This document shows, in pieces, positions 1 to 8,249 of a stretch of 14,512 nt of DNA. Every line of letters begins with the position of its first letter. The first letter of the stretch is position 1. Below the pieces are notes generated by a model. That model searched no databases. It saw only the letters and a list, made by a program, of their open reading frames with translations, and had not been told where the DNA came from. The stretch comes from CAZMHJ01 sp964566075 (GTDB lineage: Bacteria > Patescibacteriota > Saccharimonadia > Saccharimonadales > CAIOMD01), in NCBI GenBank assembly GCA_964566075.1, contig CAZMHJ010000026.1, positions 1 to 14,512 of the forward strand, in the 5' to 3' direction. Made by a program: the position numbers and the translations under genes.

Positions 1-367
<367 letters not shown>

Positions 368-370
368 AGA

Positions 371-388
371 GTAGATCTTTAAATCTAC
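371..388 (-). other. Hairpin in 16S leader just before the mature 5' end
   Basis: The perfect inverted repeat GTAGAT-ctttaa-ATCTAC lies just ahead of the 16S 5' end. On the minus strand it is followed by TCTTTTTT, so it superficially resembles an intrinsic terminator. A six-bp, AT-rich stem is weak for termination. Its place in the rRNA leader makes a processing or antitermination role more plausible. A second palindrome, AATTACTAAGTAATT, lies at 411-425 in the same leader. Function is inferred only. Confidence 0.4.
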
Positions 389-521
389 AAAATTTCGCTG
401 ACATATTCGAAATTACTAAGTAATTATCTAATCAACATTGACGTTGACGCTGCACTATTCAATTTTTAACGTCCATTTTTTTGGCCACTCTAATAGAGGC
501 ACCTCAAAAGCAACAGATGTA

Positions 522-550
522 ATCATAGCGCAAATGAAGTTTTGGGTCAA
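522..550 (-). promoter_or_regulatory. rRNA promoter (TTGACC-17-TATGAT)
   Basis: On the minus strand, TTGACC (545-550) and TATGAT (522-527) are separated by exactly 17 bases, a near-consensus sigma70-type promoter. Transcription would start near 515, giving a leader of about 150 nt before 16S. No convincing terminator separates it from the DUF212 gene ending at 587, so read-through from the gyrase operon may add to rRNA transcription. Confidence 0.75.
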
Positions 551-586
551 CCCTAAAATTGGCAATTTGTGTTGTAACAAAAGCTA

Positions 587-1009
587 CTAAAAAGTTGCTA
601 GTGTTAGTAAACCTACTAAGACGCCAACGACTGCCCCGGCGACCACTTCAACAGGGGTGTGGCCACGAGCTTTATCTAACTTTGTTGTTAGCTTGTGCTT
701 GCTTGCATGGGCTAATTCCTTGATGGCAACGGTTTGTTCACCGGTAGTCCGGCGCACACCCATAGCGTCATATATTACAACTGCAGCAAAGGTTGCAGCG
801 ACGGCAAACACGGCACTATCAAAGCCTAGATTTACCCCAATAACAGTTGCCAGTGCCACAGTAAGAGCTGTGTGCGAACTAGGCATACCGCCCGACTGTA
901 CCATCTCACCCCACTGCAAGCCCTGTCGGCGCATCGAAAAGATAAACTTAAGCGACTGCGCAATGACCCAGCCAAGGAGCGGGGCGATGAGATACTGGTA
1001 CTTTTGCAT
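587..1009 (-). CDS. Divergent PAP2 family (DUF212/YuiD-like) membrane protein
   Basis: This 140-residue protein belongs to the DUF212 / divergent PAP2 family, small membrane proteins related to acid phosphatase/vanadium haloperoxidase phosphatases. The family hallmark GGMPSSHTA is at residues 40-48. An N-terminal hydrophobic segment (about 6-25), a hydrophobic middle (50-82) and a hydrophobic C-terminus (118-140) suggest about four membrane segments. The loop at about 113-120 (KARGHTPVEVV) carries the second conserved His region. Length is normal for the family (about 140-160). Substrate is unknown; a lipid phosphate or pyrophosphate is a family-based guess. The ATG follows the gyrA stop by three bases, so it is almost surely cotranscribed and translationally coupled with gyrA. 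No strong Shine-Dalgarno is seen. It ends in TAG. Confidence 0.88.
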   Translation of the reverse strand: MQKYQYLIAPLLGWVIAQSLKFIFSMRRQGLQWGEMVQSGGMPSSHTALTVALATVIGVNLGFDSAVFAVAATFAAVVIYDAMGVRRTTGEQTVAIKELAHASKHKLTTKLDKARGHTPVEVVAGAVVGVLVGLLTLATF

Positions 1010-1012
1010 ATT

Positions 1013-3532
1013 CTATTCCGTATCAGGTTCAGACGATTCTTCGTCTTCACTTATACTATCGCGCACGAGCGCCAATGATGCAACGGTATCGTTCGCGTTC
1101 AATCTCATAATACGGACACCTTGTGTTGCGCGGCCAAGTTCTGGAATATCTTTAAGACCTAGGCGAATCGTTTGGCCGTTAGTCGAGATAATAATTACCT
1201 CGTTAGCCTCTTCGGTAAGGGTTGCAACACCCATGAGCTTACCGGTCTTGGTGTTTACCACGGCTGAACGGATACCAACACCACCACGGGCGTGTGGCGT
1301 AAACTGAGCCACCTTGGTGCGCTTGCCGTAGCCAAGTTCGCTAATCACAAAGATGCTTGAGTTATCTTCGACAAGATCCATACCAATTACTTGGTCTCCG
1401 GCACGTAAGCGGATACCACGCACACCACGGCTGACACGACCCATTGGGCGCACATCTTTTTCGTGGAAGCGAATCGCTTGACCCATTTGTGTTGAAATGA
1501 CCACTTCGTTGTCGCCGCTACTAAAGCGAATCCATTTTAGTTCGTCACCTTCATCAAGGTTAATGGCAATTAAGCCAGAACCACGTACGTTCTTATATTG
1601 CTCGTAGGCAGTCTTCTTAACGACGCCCCGGTAGGTACACATGAATAGGTAACCACTTTCTTCGCTTCGGCCGACTCGAATAACCGAGCTTACCTTCTCT
1701 TCTGGCTGTAACTGCAAGAGGTTCACAATTGCGATACCCTTAGCATTTAAGCCGGTTGTTGGGACTTCATATGCCTTTAAGCGGAAGACACGACCACGGT
1801 TTGTAAAGAATAGTAAGTAGTCATGCGTACTAGCCATTACAACATGTTCAATCAAATCTTCTTCGCGTGTTGTCATGCCACGACGGCCCTTACCACCACG
1901 CCCCTGCTTCTTATATTCAGCTTCTGGACTACGCTTGATATAGTTAGCTGTTGTAAGCGTTACCACAACTTGTTCATCAGGAATCAGCTCTTCGTCACTA
2001 AATTTACCAAGCTCATTTGGGATAACTTTGGTACGACGGTCGTCACCATATTTATCGCGGAGTTCTTTTAGCTCATCTTTGATGATACCCAAAATACGTT
2101 GCTCGTCAGCCAAAATAGCTTGTAGTTCAGCAATTAACTTACGAAGTTCTGCAAGTTCTTCTTCAATCTTTTTACGCTCAAGGCCTGCGAGAGCACGAAG
2201 TTGCATTGCAAGGATAGCTTTAGCCTGGATTTCACTGAGTTTAAAGCGTTTCATAAGGTTCTTCTGGGCTTCTTCGGTGGTTTCGCTACCACGGATGATG
2301 CTAATAACCTCATCAATGTGATCCAGCGCAATCGTCAAACCCTCTAAGATGTGGGCACGAGCCTCTGCTTTGCGGAGTTCGTACTCGGTACGACGGCGAA
2401 CCACAATCTGACGATGCTTAATATACTCTTGCAAGATGTCAGTTAGTCCAAGGACTCGTGGCTGAATACCATCAATCAAGGCAAGCATATTAAAGTGGAA
2501 CGATGTCTGTAGTGGGGTCAGCTTATAGAGCTGGTTCAAAATCTTCTTTGGATAAGCGTCTTTTTTAAGATCTACCACAATCTTAACTGCGCCACGAGCA
2601 CTCTCGTCGCGAAGGTCAGAAATACCAAGTAACTTCTTATCTTTTACAAGGTCAGCAATCTTTTCGAGCAAGCTCGCCTTATTAAGACCGTATGGGATTT
2701 CGCTAATAACAATACGGTGTGTGCCCTTTTTGCTGCGTTCTTCGATATCAGCGACACCACGAACGACAATACCACCGCGGCCGGTTGCATACGCGGTGCG
2801 CAAACTGTCGCGACCAAAGATAATACCACCGGTTGGGAAGTCAGGACCTTTTACGTACTCGAGTAAATCATCGAGTGTAGCTTCCGGATGATCAATAAGA
2901 TGCGTCGTTGCATCGATGATTTCAGTAATGTTATGTGGTGGAATAGACGTCGCCATACCAACCGCAATACCAATCTGACCATTCAAAAGGAGGTTAGGAA
3001 GCTTAGCAGGTAGAACCACTGGCTCTTGCAAGCGACCATCATAGTTATCACGAAAATCAATCGTTTCTTTATCTATATCACCGAGCATTTCGTCGGCTGG
3101 TCGAGTCATACGAGCTTCGGTATAACGCATGGCAGCTGGCGGATCACCGTCCATCGAACCAAAGTTACCCTGGCCATCAATTAACGGATAGCGGAGTGAC
3201 CAGTCTTGGGCCAAACGAACCATAGAATCATAAATAGCACTGTCACCGTGAGGGTGAAAATCACCCATCACCGCACCAACAACAGTGGCACTTTTACGGT
3301 GTTTTTGGCCGGCACGGAGGCCGTCGCGGTTCATCGTATATAAAATACGGCGGTGCACTGGCTTTAGACCGTCACGTACATCTGGCAAGGCACGGTCAAT
3401 AATCACACTCATCGAATAGCGTAAGAAGCTATCTTCCATGATATTTTCAACGGTGCGAAGCTCAAGCGACTTTGAGTGGGTTTGCGCGTCTAGAATTTCG
3501 CCTTCTATAGGGGTATTTACTTCTTCGTCCAT
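1013..3532 (-). CDS. gyrA: DNA gyrase subunit A
   Basis: GyrA cuts and rejoins DNA in the A2B2 gyrase that introduces negative supercoils. The 839-residue length fits (E. coli 875). The winged-helix/tower core is clear: HPHGDSAIYD at 93-102, and the catalytic tyrosine is Y137 in AAMRYTEARM. The quinolone-determining residues S98 and D102 (E. coli S83 and D87) are the susceptible-type Ser and Asp. A charged coiled-coil region lies at about 420-500. The C-terminal beta-pinwheel begins near 515 and contains a GyrA box, QGRGGKG (543-549). This box marks it as GyrA rather than ParC, though position two is Gly where R or K is more usual. An acidic tail (SEDEESSEPDTE) closes the protein. It starts three bases after gyrB ends, so the two subunits are made together. 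It ends in TAG. Confidence 0.98.
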   Translation of the reverse strand: MDEEVNTPIEGEILDAQTHSKSLELRTVENIMEDSFLRYSMSVIIDRALPDVRDGLKPVHRRILYTMNRDGLRAGQKHRKSATVVGAVMGDFHPHGDSAIYDSMVRLAQDWSLRYPLIDGQGNFGSMDGDPPAAMRYTEARMTRPADEMLGDIDKETIDFRDNYDGRLQEPVVLPAKLPNLLLNGQIGIAVGMATSIPPHNITEIIDATTHLIDHPEATLDDLLEYVKGPDFPTGGIIFGRDSLRTAYATGRGGIVVRGVADIEERSKKGTHRIVISEIPYGLNKASLLEKIADLVKDKKLLGISDLRDESARGAVKIVVDLKKDAYPKKILNQLYKLTPLQTSFHFNMLALIDGIQPRVLGLTDILQEYIKHRQIVVRRRTEYELRKAEARAHILEGLTIALDHIDEVISIIRGSETTEEAQKNLMKRFKLSEIQAKAILAMQLRALAGLERKKIEEELAELRKLIAELQAILADEQRILGIIKDELKELRDKYGDDRRTKVIPNELGKFSDEELIPDEQVVVTLTTANYIKRSPEAEYKKQGRGGKGRRGMTTREEDLIEHVVMASTHDYLLFFTNRGRVFRLKAYEVPTTGLNAKGIAIVNLLQLQPEEKVSSVIRVGRSEESGYLFMCTYRGVVKKTAYEQYKNVRGSGLIAINLDEGDELKWIRFSSGDNEVVISTQMGQAIRFHEKDVRPMGRVSRGVRGIRLRAGDQVIGMDLVEDNSSIFVISELGYGKRTKVAQFTPHARGGVGIRSAVVNTKTGKLMGVATLTEEANEVIIISTNGQTIRLGLKDIPELGRATQGVRIMRLNANDTVASLALVRDSISEDEESSEPDTE

Positions 3533-3535
3533 AGT

Positions 3536-5509
3536 TTAAAAATCCAAATCATCATGCTTAATAAACTTTGCGCGCGACTGAATAAAGTTCTTGCGCAGCT
3601 CGACCTCATCACCCATTAACTTGGTAAAGATTGCGTCTGCCTTTTCGGCGTCTTCAACCTTCACACTAATAAGTACACGATGTTCAGGGTTCATGGTCGT
3701 ATTCCATAACTGGTCAGCGTCCATTTCACCAAGACCTTTAAAGCGCGAGATAGTTACACCTGCTTGCTTTAGTACGTCATCAGTTTCATCAACGGCAACA
3801 CCTTTTTCTTTACGCTCTGCGATAACTTCATTGATAACGCGGCTACGTTCGTCTTCATCGTAGGCGTAAATCTTCTTTTTGCCGTAGTTGATGCTATAGA
3901 GCGGCGGCTTTGCAAGGTATATATGACCACCATCAATCAACGGGCGCATGTAGCGGAAGAAGAATGTGAGCAACAACGTGCTAATGTGCGAACCGTCAAC
4001 GTCGGCATCGGTCATGATAATGATGCGATGATAGCGGAGGCCATCAAGGCTAAATTGCTCGTCGATACCAACACCAAGTGCCTTAATAAGGCTAACGATT
4101 TCGTTATTCGCAAGCATTTTATCGAGTCGGGCGCGCTCAACGTTTAGCACCTTACCACGGAGTGGCAAGATAGCTTGCGTTCTACTGTCGCGACCACTTT
4201 TAGCCGAACCACCAGCTGAGTCACCCTCTACGAGGTAAATTTCTGATGCTGCCGGGTCTTTGCTCGAACAGTCAGCAAGCTTACCTGGCATACTTGCGCC
4301 ATCGAGCACTCCTTTACGGATGATGCTATCGCGGGCAGCACGGGCTGCTTTACGAGCACGTGAAGCGAGTAGTGCTTTACCAATAATTCCCTTGGCAACA
4401 TTTGGATTCTCTTCTAGGTAGTACGCAAAATATTCTGCCATTACCTTGTCTACATAGCCACGGATTTCTGGGTTACCGAGCTTGTTCTTGGTCTGGCCTT
4501 CAAACTGTGGATCAGGAATCTTAACTAAGATAACTGCAGTTAAACCTTCGCGACAGTCTTCGCCAGTTAAGTTTTCTTCTTTTTCTTTTAAGAGTCCGTT
4601 CTTACGAGCGTAATCATTAACAACACGGGTAAGTGCTGTTCGAAAACCAATTAAGTGAGTACCGCCATCGGGGTTAAAGACGTTATTGGCAAAAGCTTTT
4701 ACCGTCTCGTTAAAGCTGTCGTTGTACTGAATAGCAACTTCAACCATAACGTCTTCGATTTGTTTTTCGACATAAAAGACTTTATCGCCTACGACATCTT
4801 TACCAATATTGAGGTGTCGTACATAGCTTTGAATACCACCTTCAAAATAAAAACTGTAATCATCACCAGTTCGCTCGTCATAAACAGTCGTTTTAACACC
4901 TTTTGTGAGATAAGCTTGGTGCCTTAGGTAGTCAACGACCCAATCGTATTCGAGTGTCGTTACCTGGAAAATCTGGTCGTCTGGCCAGAACGAGATTGTC
5001 GTACCAGTATGATCGGTCTTACCAACCACTTCGAGTTCTGATGTTGGCACACCTCGCTCGTAGGTCTGGCGATAAATCTTACCGTCTTTATGTACATCAG
5101 CAATAAGCTTCGATGAAAGTGCGTTTACAACGCTAATACCAACACCGTGCAGACCACTTGATACCTTATAGCCACCGCCGCCAAACTTACCACCGGCGTG
5201 CAGAATTGTCAGCACGGTTTCAAGCGTGCTTTTACCCGTTTTAGGGTGAACGTCTACAGGAATACCACGCCCGTTATCGATGATAGTAACACCACCATCT
5301 TCGAGCATGCGAACGCTAACTTCAGTCGCTTCGCCGGCAATGGCTTCGTCGATTGAGTTATCGGCAATTTCCTTAATTAAATGATGAAGTCCATCACGAC
5401 CAGTACCACCAATGTACATTCCCGGACGTTTACGGACAGGCTCGAGCCCCTCGAGCACCTGAATCTGGTCAGCATCATAGCTGGCTGAAGTGTCTTTTTG
5501 TTTAGCCAT
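3536..5509 (-). CDS. gyrB: DNA gyrase subunit B
   Basis: GyrB is the ATPase subunit that drives strand passage by gyrase. The 657-residue length matches short GyrB proteins lacking the 165-residue enterobacterial insert. The GHKL ATPase domain shows E47 and N51 in KEIADNSIDEA, D78 in DNGRGIP, the GGKFGGGGYKVSSGLHGVG lid at 106-124, and the QTK loop lysine K341. The TOPRIM domain shows EGD at 428-430 (EIYLVEGDSAGGS), PLRGK at 449-453, and DADVD at 501-505. A normal gyrase C-terminal tail region (NFIQSRAKFI) follows. The ATG at 5507-5509 is preceded by GAGGG at very short spacing. It is the first gene of the gyrB-gyrA-DUF212 operon and has a likely promoter directly upstream. It ends in TAA. 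Confidence 0.98.
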   Translation of the reverse strand: MAKQKDTSASYDADQIQVLEGLEPVRKRPGMYIGGTGRDGLHHLIKEIADNSIDEAIAGEATEVSVRMLEDGGVTIIDNGRGIPVDVHPKTGKSTLETVLTILHAGGKFGGGGYKVSSGLHGVGISVVNALSSKLIADVHKDGKIYRQTYERGVPTSELEVVGKTDHTGTTISFWPDDQIFQVTTLEYDWVVDYLRHQAYLTKGVKTTVYDERTGDDYSFYFEGGIQSYVRHLNIGKDVVGDKVFYVEKQIEDVMVEVAIQYNDSFNETVKAFANNVFNPDGGTHLIGFRTALTRVVNDYARKNGLLKEKEENLTGEDCREGLTAVILVKIPDPQFEGQTKNKLGNPEIRGYVDKVMAEYFAYYLEENPNVAKGIIGKALLASRARKAARAARDSIIRKGVLDGASMPGKLADCSSKDPAASEIYLVEGDSAGGSAKSGRDSRTQAILPLRGKVLNVERARLDKMLANNEIVSLIKALGVGIDEQFSLDGLRYHRIIIMTDADVDGSHISTLLLTFFFRYMRPLIDGGHIYLAKPPLYSINYGKKKIYAYDEDERSRVINEVIAERKEKGVAVDETDDVLKQAGVTISRFKGLGEMDADQLWNTTMNPEHRVLISVKVEDAEKADAIFTKLMGDEVELRKNFIQSRAKFIKHDDLDF

Positions 5510-5544
5510 ACCCTCTACAACTCTTATATTTTAATGCTCCAACT

Positions 5545-5573
5545 ATTATAGGTGTTATCACCTAATTACACAA
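5545..5573 (-). promoter_or_regulatory. gyrB operon promoter (TTGTGT-17-TATAAT)
   Basis: On the minus strand a perfect TATAAT (5545-5550) lies 17 bases downstream of TTGTGT (5568-5573), a weak -35. Transcription would start near 5538, giving a leader of about 30 nt before the gyrB ATG. A strong -10 with a weak -35 would leave room for regulation, in keeping with the inverted repeat in the spacer. A link to supercoiling control is only inference. Confidence 0.6.
5550..5563. promoter_or_regulatory. Inverted repeat in gyrB promoter spacer, possible operator
   Basis: AGGTG-TTAT-CACCT is a perfect 5-bp inverted repeat that fills most of the -10/-35 spacer of the gyrB promoter and touches the -10 hexamer. 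A protein bound there would block RNA polymerase. It also lies between the divergent gyrB and surface-protein genes, so it could affect both. No regulator is known; a chance palindrome of this size is possible. Confidence 0.35.
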
Positions 5574-5676
5574 CCATAAGCTACTTGATTGATTGCATAA
5601 AAATATGATTCAATGTGATCAGAGGTTTTTATACCTATTTATAAACATAAAAAACAGAGAGCGGCAAAACAGCGCT

Positions 5677-7659
5677 ATGTTCCGCAAATTAGTTTCCAAC
5701 CTCCCCTTTCAACCAGCCTTATTGGGCCAGGTTTCTTTTTATTTGCATCGCATGCGCCAAGAAGAATCACTCCGGCGAATTGGTTTTGCCTTAATGGCAG
5801 TCGTTGTTGTATTACAGCTATTTGCTATGTTCTCACCCGCCAAACCATCACTCGCAACTAGTTCAGCAGATATTATTTACGGCGCAAATAGCCGAGACGA
5901 TGTATTGACCGCATACCGAAATAATCGTGACCAAATTGGTCACAATGATATTAAGGCAATTTATAACTACTATGGTATTGGTGCAGACCAAATCGCAAAC
6001 GCCAAATTAGTGCACATTAGTGATGGAGATGGTCATGACTACATTAATACGTCTCGTAGTACTACCCGCTGGCAAGATACGTTCGTTAAAATTCCTGGTG
6101 CTTCTGATGGTGGCATATATGAATTTTCGCTTTCCTACTGGCGCCAAGGCCAATACCCGAACGGCTATCCAGCTCTTACGGGTATGAGCACGTATGGCTT
6201 CAGGTTTTGGATTTTGCTCAAAGGTTGCGGCAATATTGTTTACGAAAAAGGTGCTAAAAAACCAAATCTAGATATCGTTAAAAAACGTACTTCTGGTGCA
6301 ACGGTTGCACCTGGTGATGCTTCAACTTACTCTATCGAATTTAGAAATGCAGGCTTAGCTAATGCTAATGGTGTTACTATAAGCGACCGCCTAGCGCCCG
6401 AATTTAGTTATGTCGCTTACACCAGTAATGTCGATCTGACTTTTGCGCATAGTGGTCAGCAACTCACGTGGAAGATAAAAAACACAGGAAGTACCTTAGC
6501 CCCATCGACACGTTGGTACTGGATTACGGTAAAAGTAAAAGCTAAAGACATATCGGCAAATTCACAAAAAGTCTGTAATGCTAGTTCGATTGACGCCTCT
6601 AACGCGGGAGCAGCGAGTTCAAGCGGAACTGACACCACTCACTGTGTAACGATTAATAAACCACTCTGTCCTGGTACGGGCTTACCTGTTCCGCCTGGTG
6701 GTGTAAGTAAATGTACTGTTACATGTCCCGATGGTTCAACGGTTGGGTACGACAAAACGTGTCCGGTGCCACAACTCAGTTGCCAGTCACTTCAGGTTGC
6801 CGCTGAGCCAGCCTGGAACAGTCGCAAATACGAAACCACGATTGTGATGCAAAAAGGTGCTGTAGCGAAGCAGATTGATTACTACGTTAATAATACGAAG
6901 GTTGGTTCACAACCAATGGCAAGTGGCTCAACAAGCCAATTCTTTAGCTATACCTTCCCTAAGGAGGGAGACTATAAGGTTCGAGCTGATCTTATTGCAA
7001 CCACCGGCACGGTACAGCCTGGTGGTAATTGTGCGGTTACCGAAACCATTACAAAGCCAACTCAACCAACACCACGCATTAGTACTGATAAAGGTGTGAC
7101 AAACCTAACGCAAAAAATTGCCGATGCAAATGGCACCACTGCGCATGCTGGCGATGTACTTCGTTACACGTTAACTATTGCCAATACTGGTGATGCACCC
7201 GCAACTGATTTTGCACTCAGTGGTGAATACGGCGAAAATATTGCGGATATTATGGAGTATGCTGATCTAACTGATAAAGGTGATGCAACGCTCAATGAAA
7301 CAACGAAGGTACTAACCTGGGCACCGGTCACTATACCTGCGGGTGGCCAAGTCCAGAAAACATTCACCGTAACCATTAAAAATCCCATCCCTGCCACACC
7401 AACTTCAGTTTCAAACCCACTATCATTTGATTATGTTATGCATAATAAATATGGTCGTGATGTGAGTATAAACCTCGATAAGCCTGCTAATAAAATTATC
7501 GAACAAACAGCTACTTCCCTACCAGAAACTGGTCCTGGTACCGGCATGTTTGTAACAGCAATTGTTGTTATGGTTGTTGGTTACTTCTTCTACCGTAGTC
7601 GCTTACTTACAAAAGAACTCGAACTTGTACATCACGAATATAGCGCAGGAGGATTATAG
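5677..7659 (+). CDS. LPETG-anchored surface protein with two DUF11-like domains
   Basis: From the ATG at 5677 the protein has 660 residues. The basic N-terminus (MFRKLVSNLPF) and a hydrophobic segment at about 35-52 look like a signal anchor or signal peptide. An extracellular region follows: an unassigned N-terminal domain (about 65-190), a DUF11-like beta domain (about 197-327, LDIVKKRTSG...), a Cys/Pro-rich linker (about 330-370, five or more Cys), an Ig-like segment (about 375-455), and a second DUF11-like domain (about 468-602). The C-terminus has LPETG at 615-619, a membrane segment at about 624-639 and a 22-residue tail, YRSRLLTKELELVHHEYSAGG..., longer than typical sortase tails. The frame is open upstream to a TTG at 5593, but that extension would put 28 unremarkable residues before the signal, so 5677 is preferred. 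It is cotranscribed with the next gene. I recall similar N-termini in Saccharibacteria. It ends in TAG. Confidence 0.88.
   Translation: MFRKLVSNLPFQPALLGQVSFYLHRMRQEESLRRIGFALMAVVVVLQLFAMFSPAKPSLATSSADIIYGANSRDDVLTAYRNNRDQIGHNDIKAIYNYYGIGADQIANAKLVHISDGDGHDYINTSRSTTRWQDTFVKIPGASDGGIYEFSLSYWRQGQYPNGYPALTGMSTYGFRFWILLKGCGNIVYEKGAKKPNLDIVKKRTSGATVAPGDASTYSIEFRNAGLANANGVTISDRLAPEFSYVAYTSNVDLTFAHSGQQLTWKIKNTGSTLAPSTRWYWITVKVKAKDISANSQKVCNASSIDASNAGAASSSGTDTTHCVTINKPLCPGTGLPVPPGGVSKCTVTCPDGSTVGYDKTCPVPQLSCQSLQVAAEPAWNSRKYETTIVMQKGAVAKQIDYYVNNTKVGSQPMASGSTSQFFSYTFPKEGDYKVRADLIATTGTVQPGGNCAVTETITKPTQPTPRISTDKGVTNLTQKIADANGTTAHAGDVLRYTLTIANTGDAPATDFALSGEYGENIADIMEYADLTDKGDATLNETTKVLTWAPVTIPAGGQVQKTFTVTIKNPIPATPTSVSNPLSFDYVMHNKYGRDVSINLDKPANKIIEQTATSLPETGPGTGMFVTAIVVMVVGYFFYRSRLLTKELELVHHEYSAGGL
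7647..7652 (+). promoter_or_regulatory. Strong Shine-Dalgarno inside the 3' end of the surface-protein gene
   Basis: AGGAGG lies nine bases before the ATG at 7662 and is read as codons by the upstream gene, which stops at 7659. It is the clearest ribosome-binding site in the window, fixes the start of the downstream gene and ties the two genes into one operon. Confidence 0.8.
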
Positions 7660-7661
7660 TA

Positions 7662-8249
7662 ATGAGCGAGCAACTCCGTTCCCACGAACAACACACTACC
7701 CCAGAAGTAACAACAGAACATATCGACAGGCTTAAAGATATTGAGCAAAAAGCTCACGAAGCTCACCATGAACATGCCGAAAAGCTCGATGCTATTCGCG
7801 CTAAGGTAGAACACGAGGCTCATTCTGCCGAAGAAATAAAAGATAAAGAAGAGTCTGTAACCGAACGGCAACCACTCCATCATCACATTACCAAGCGCAT
7901 CAAAAAAGAACAGTACAAACAAACCTTAAAACAGGTACAGTCACATCTATCAAAGCCAGAAAAGCGCTTCAGTAAGGTAATTCATCAACCAGCTGTCGAA
8001 TCAGCTAGCGAGGTTGGCGCCAAAACGATTGCTCGTCCTTACAGCATTATCGGTGGTGCATTATTTGCGATTATTGGTAGCTTTACCGTGCTTGCGGTTG
8101 CAAAACATGTTGGTTTTGCAGTACCAAACAGTATCTTCTTTATATTGTTCGTTCTAGGTTATTTAGTCGCACTGATTATTGAGTTTGTAGTCCGTATACT
8201 TCGGAAAGCAAGCCCTAAACACCGACGACGTCACACTACGAGCTACTAA
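7662..8249 (+). CDS. Hypothetical membrane protein with His-rich coiled-coil N-terminus
   Basis: I do not recognise a family. This 195-residue protein has a very hydrophilic N-terminal half: residues 15-66 are rich in Glu, Lys, Ala and His with a coiled-coil look (HEAHHEHAEKLDAIRAKVEHEAH). A basic stretch (78-106) follows. Two hydrophobic helices span about 127-150 and 156-180, joined by a short turn (GFAVPNS), and the protein ends in a basic tail (KASPKHRRRHTTSY). This predicts a hairpin membrane anchor with both termini in the cytoplasm. It starts two bases after the LPETG gene behind a strong AGGAGG, so it is probably made with that protein and may anchor or organise it. The nine or more His residues in the N-terminal half could bind metal, but no ordered motif is seen. 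Its end overlaps the umuC end by 14 bp. It ends in TAA. Confidence 0.85.
   Translation: MSEQLRSHEQHTTPEVTTEHIDRLKDIEQKAHEAHHEHAEKLDAIRAKVEHEAHSAEEIKDKEESVTERQPLHHHITKRIKKEQYKQTLKQVQSHLSKPEKRFSKVIHQPAVESASEVGAKTIARPYSIIGGALFAIIGSFTVLAVAKHVGFAVPNSIFFILFVLGYLVALIIEFVVRILRKASPKHRRRHTTSY

Noticed and set aside
657..1307. Plus-strand open frame of 216 codons
   Set aside because: Antisense to DUF212 and gyrA, which are unmistakable; no ribosome site and no family resemblance.
5593..5676. Upstream TTG start of the surface protein
   Set aside because: It would add 28 residues without signal-peptide character; the ATG at 5677 gives a basic start followed by a hydrophobic segment.
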